This document shows positions 63,013 through 64,000 of a stretch of DNA of 64,000 nt, one piece after another. This stretch comes from Nematostella vectensis (Eukaryota; Cnidaria; Anthozoa; Actiniaria; Edwardsiidae): the NCBI RefSeq assembly GCF_932526225.1, contig NC_064042.1, positions 8,776,540 to 8,840,539 of the forward strand. Direction: 5' to 3'. The translations under genes were made by a program, and so were the position numbers. The notes beneath the pieces are model-generated. The model saw only the letters and a program-made list of their open reading frames with translations. It did no database searches and was not told where the DNA came from. Positions within the stretch are counted from its first letter, which is position 1. The number at the start of each line of letters is the position of its first letter.

Positions 63013-64000
63013 GTTAGTGTGATGTTTGTATACACGAAACGCTATGCTCGCACCGCATTGACATGACTCATTTATAGTCTGATAGCTGTCAATATCTGCG
63101 ACCAATTTACCAAAAAATTATCCTTTTCATCTTATATTTTATAATGCTCCTGGTGGAGGCATTCATAAGTTGTAAGAGAGTAAGTTGAATTCTGACTTAA
63201 CTTTTTTCGAATTTATTGTTTGCTTTGTTTACATCGTCAGAACATAAAATTTCGCGCGCTTGCACAACCTTTGCGTCAGTGTTGTTTCTCAGAGGTGACG
63301 CTCAGTACCAATTGACAAAATAGTATTTATCTTTCAAATAATGAAAGCATCTTGGTGTTTCAGTCGATAGTTTGGGACGTAAGAATATAAGCTTAATGTG
63401 CTAACAAGATGATAATGCTGATGCGATAATGTAGCTCTCTGTTAACTAGTTCAACCATAACTCTTTTGCATGCGTGGGCCCCAAGCTCCATGCAAAAACT
63501 ATTTAACCCTTTCGACTGATGTGGCCACTTCAAGTTGTGTTGTGATGAGGCATAATTTTGAACGGACCACGTGTTATAAGTGATGTTACACTTCGTGGAA
63601 TACACCTGCTTAACTTAGTATTGAATGACTGTTGTCAGGTTTTCCATTATATTTACCTATATTTGGAAGGCTTTTCTTTTTACAAGCTAGATATTTAATT
63701 TAAATAAAATAAGAATTGTTACCACTTATAACAGATGTTTGAAAAACCAAGATTTTTGGATATTTGTTTTTACTAGAGGCCTGAAATACGCCAAATAAAA
63801 TGAGATTTGATACCACTTATATTAAATGATTTAGAACCCAAAACTATTGGTATTTGTATTTTCACTAGTAGGCTCAAATACGCGTCAAATTACTCATCAA
63901 TTTTTGCCAAGTGTAAATATTATGTTCCCACTCCGTGCTATAAGCCACGTAAATAGTAAAAGCAGTCATTATTGTGATAATAAAACACATGGTGTCAATG
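63013..64000. other. Start of next kinesin intron
   Basis: No exon is visible. A diverged tandem pair of about 100 bases (63715-63805 and 63816-63900, TACCACTTAT...TACGC) is the only structure noted. Confidence 0.5.

Noticed and set aside
62550..63017. Open frame with SVSQ repeats
   Set aside because: The (CAGT)n tract is open in several frames; only the end overlaps kinesin exon 15, which is defined by its own splice acceptor.

Overview
The window looks like animal genomic DNA, most likely from an anthozoan cnidarian such as a sea anemone. This is an inference from intron-rich genes with GT-AG junctions, a secreted phospholipase A2, a PAN plus F5/8-type-C secreted protein, a PHD-finger LINE and many short TIR elements. 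No species can be fixed from the sequence alone. Two DNA populations are visible: a GC-rich block with almost no introns (1 to about 8790), and AT-rich host DNA for the rest.

Region 1 (1-8790) is the right-hand part of an integrated Polinton-like virus (PLV-type element); its left end lies outside the window. Genes on the + strand are: the C-terminal part of a probable major capsid protein, an A32/FtsK-HerA-type packaging ATPase, a conserved-looking unknown protein, three small membrane proteins and a DDE (rve) integrase. On the - strand a converging unit encodes a zinc-ribbon protein, an unknown N-terminal ORF and a very long B-family-polymerase-like / SF1 helicase / HNH gene. Integrase and polymerase-helicase carry frameshifts and one nonsense codon, so the copy looks dead, while the capsid and packaging genes remain open. 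The right flank carries five iterated repeats with a CGCGAAA-like core.

Region 2 (8.8-13.8 kb) is AT-rich with no convincing gene. It holds a 193-bp foldback palindrome and a distant inverted-repeat pair. Region 3 (13.8-18.5 kb) is a three-exon gene for a secreted PAN/apple plus discoidin-like (F5/8C) protein with a reading-phase conflict at its second intron. Region 4 (18.5-26.1 kb) is repeat-rich: several MITE-like elements, a 1.2-kb TIR element containing an array of 37-bp units with a palindromic core, and two decayed non-LTR reverse-transcriptase fragments in opposite orientation. Region 5 (26.15-29.53 kb) is a complete five-exon secreted phospholipase A2 gene. Region 6 (29.6-36.7 kb) is intergenic, with a perfect-TIR MITE with TTAA ends and an apparently full-length LINE (two open ORFs, - strand) inserted into one copy of a tandem duplication.

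Region 7 (38.4 kb to beyond the right edge) is a large + strand kinesin-3 gene of the KIF16B/STARD9 type. Fifteen exons fit in phase: an N-terminal motor, neck coiled coil and FHA domain. Three of the four nucleotide-contact motifs of the motor are altered, including both partners of the switch I/switch II salt bridge, so a catalytically impaired or pseudo-motor is likely. Its 7.9-kb eleventh intron contains an E2F-site/CCAAT/TATA-like cluster followed by a short phase-0 first-exon candidate that would splice in frame to the FHA exons.
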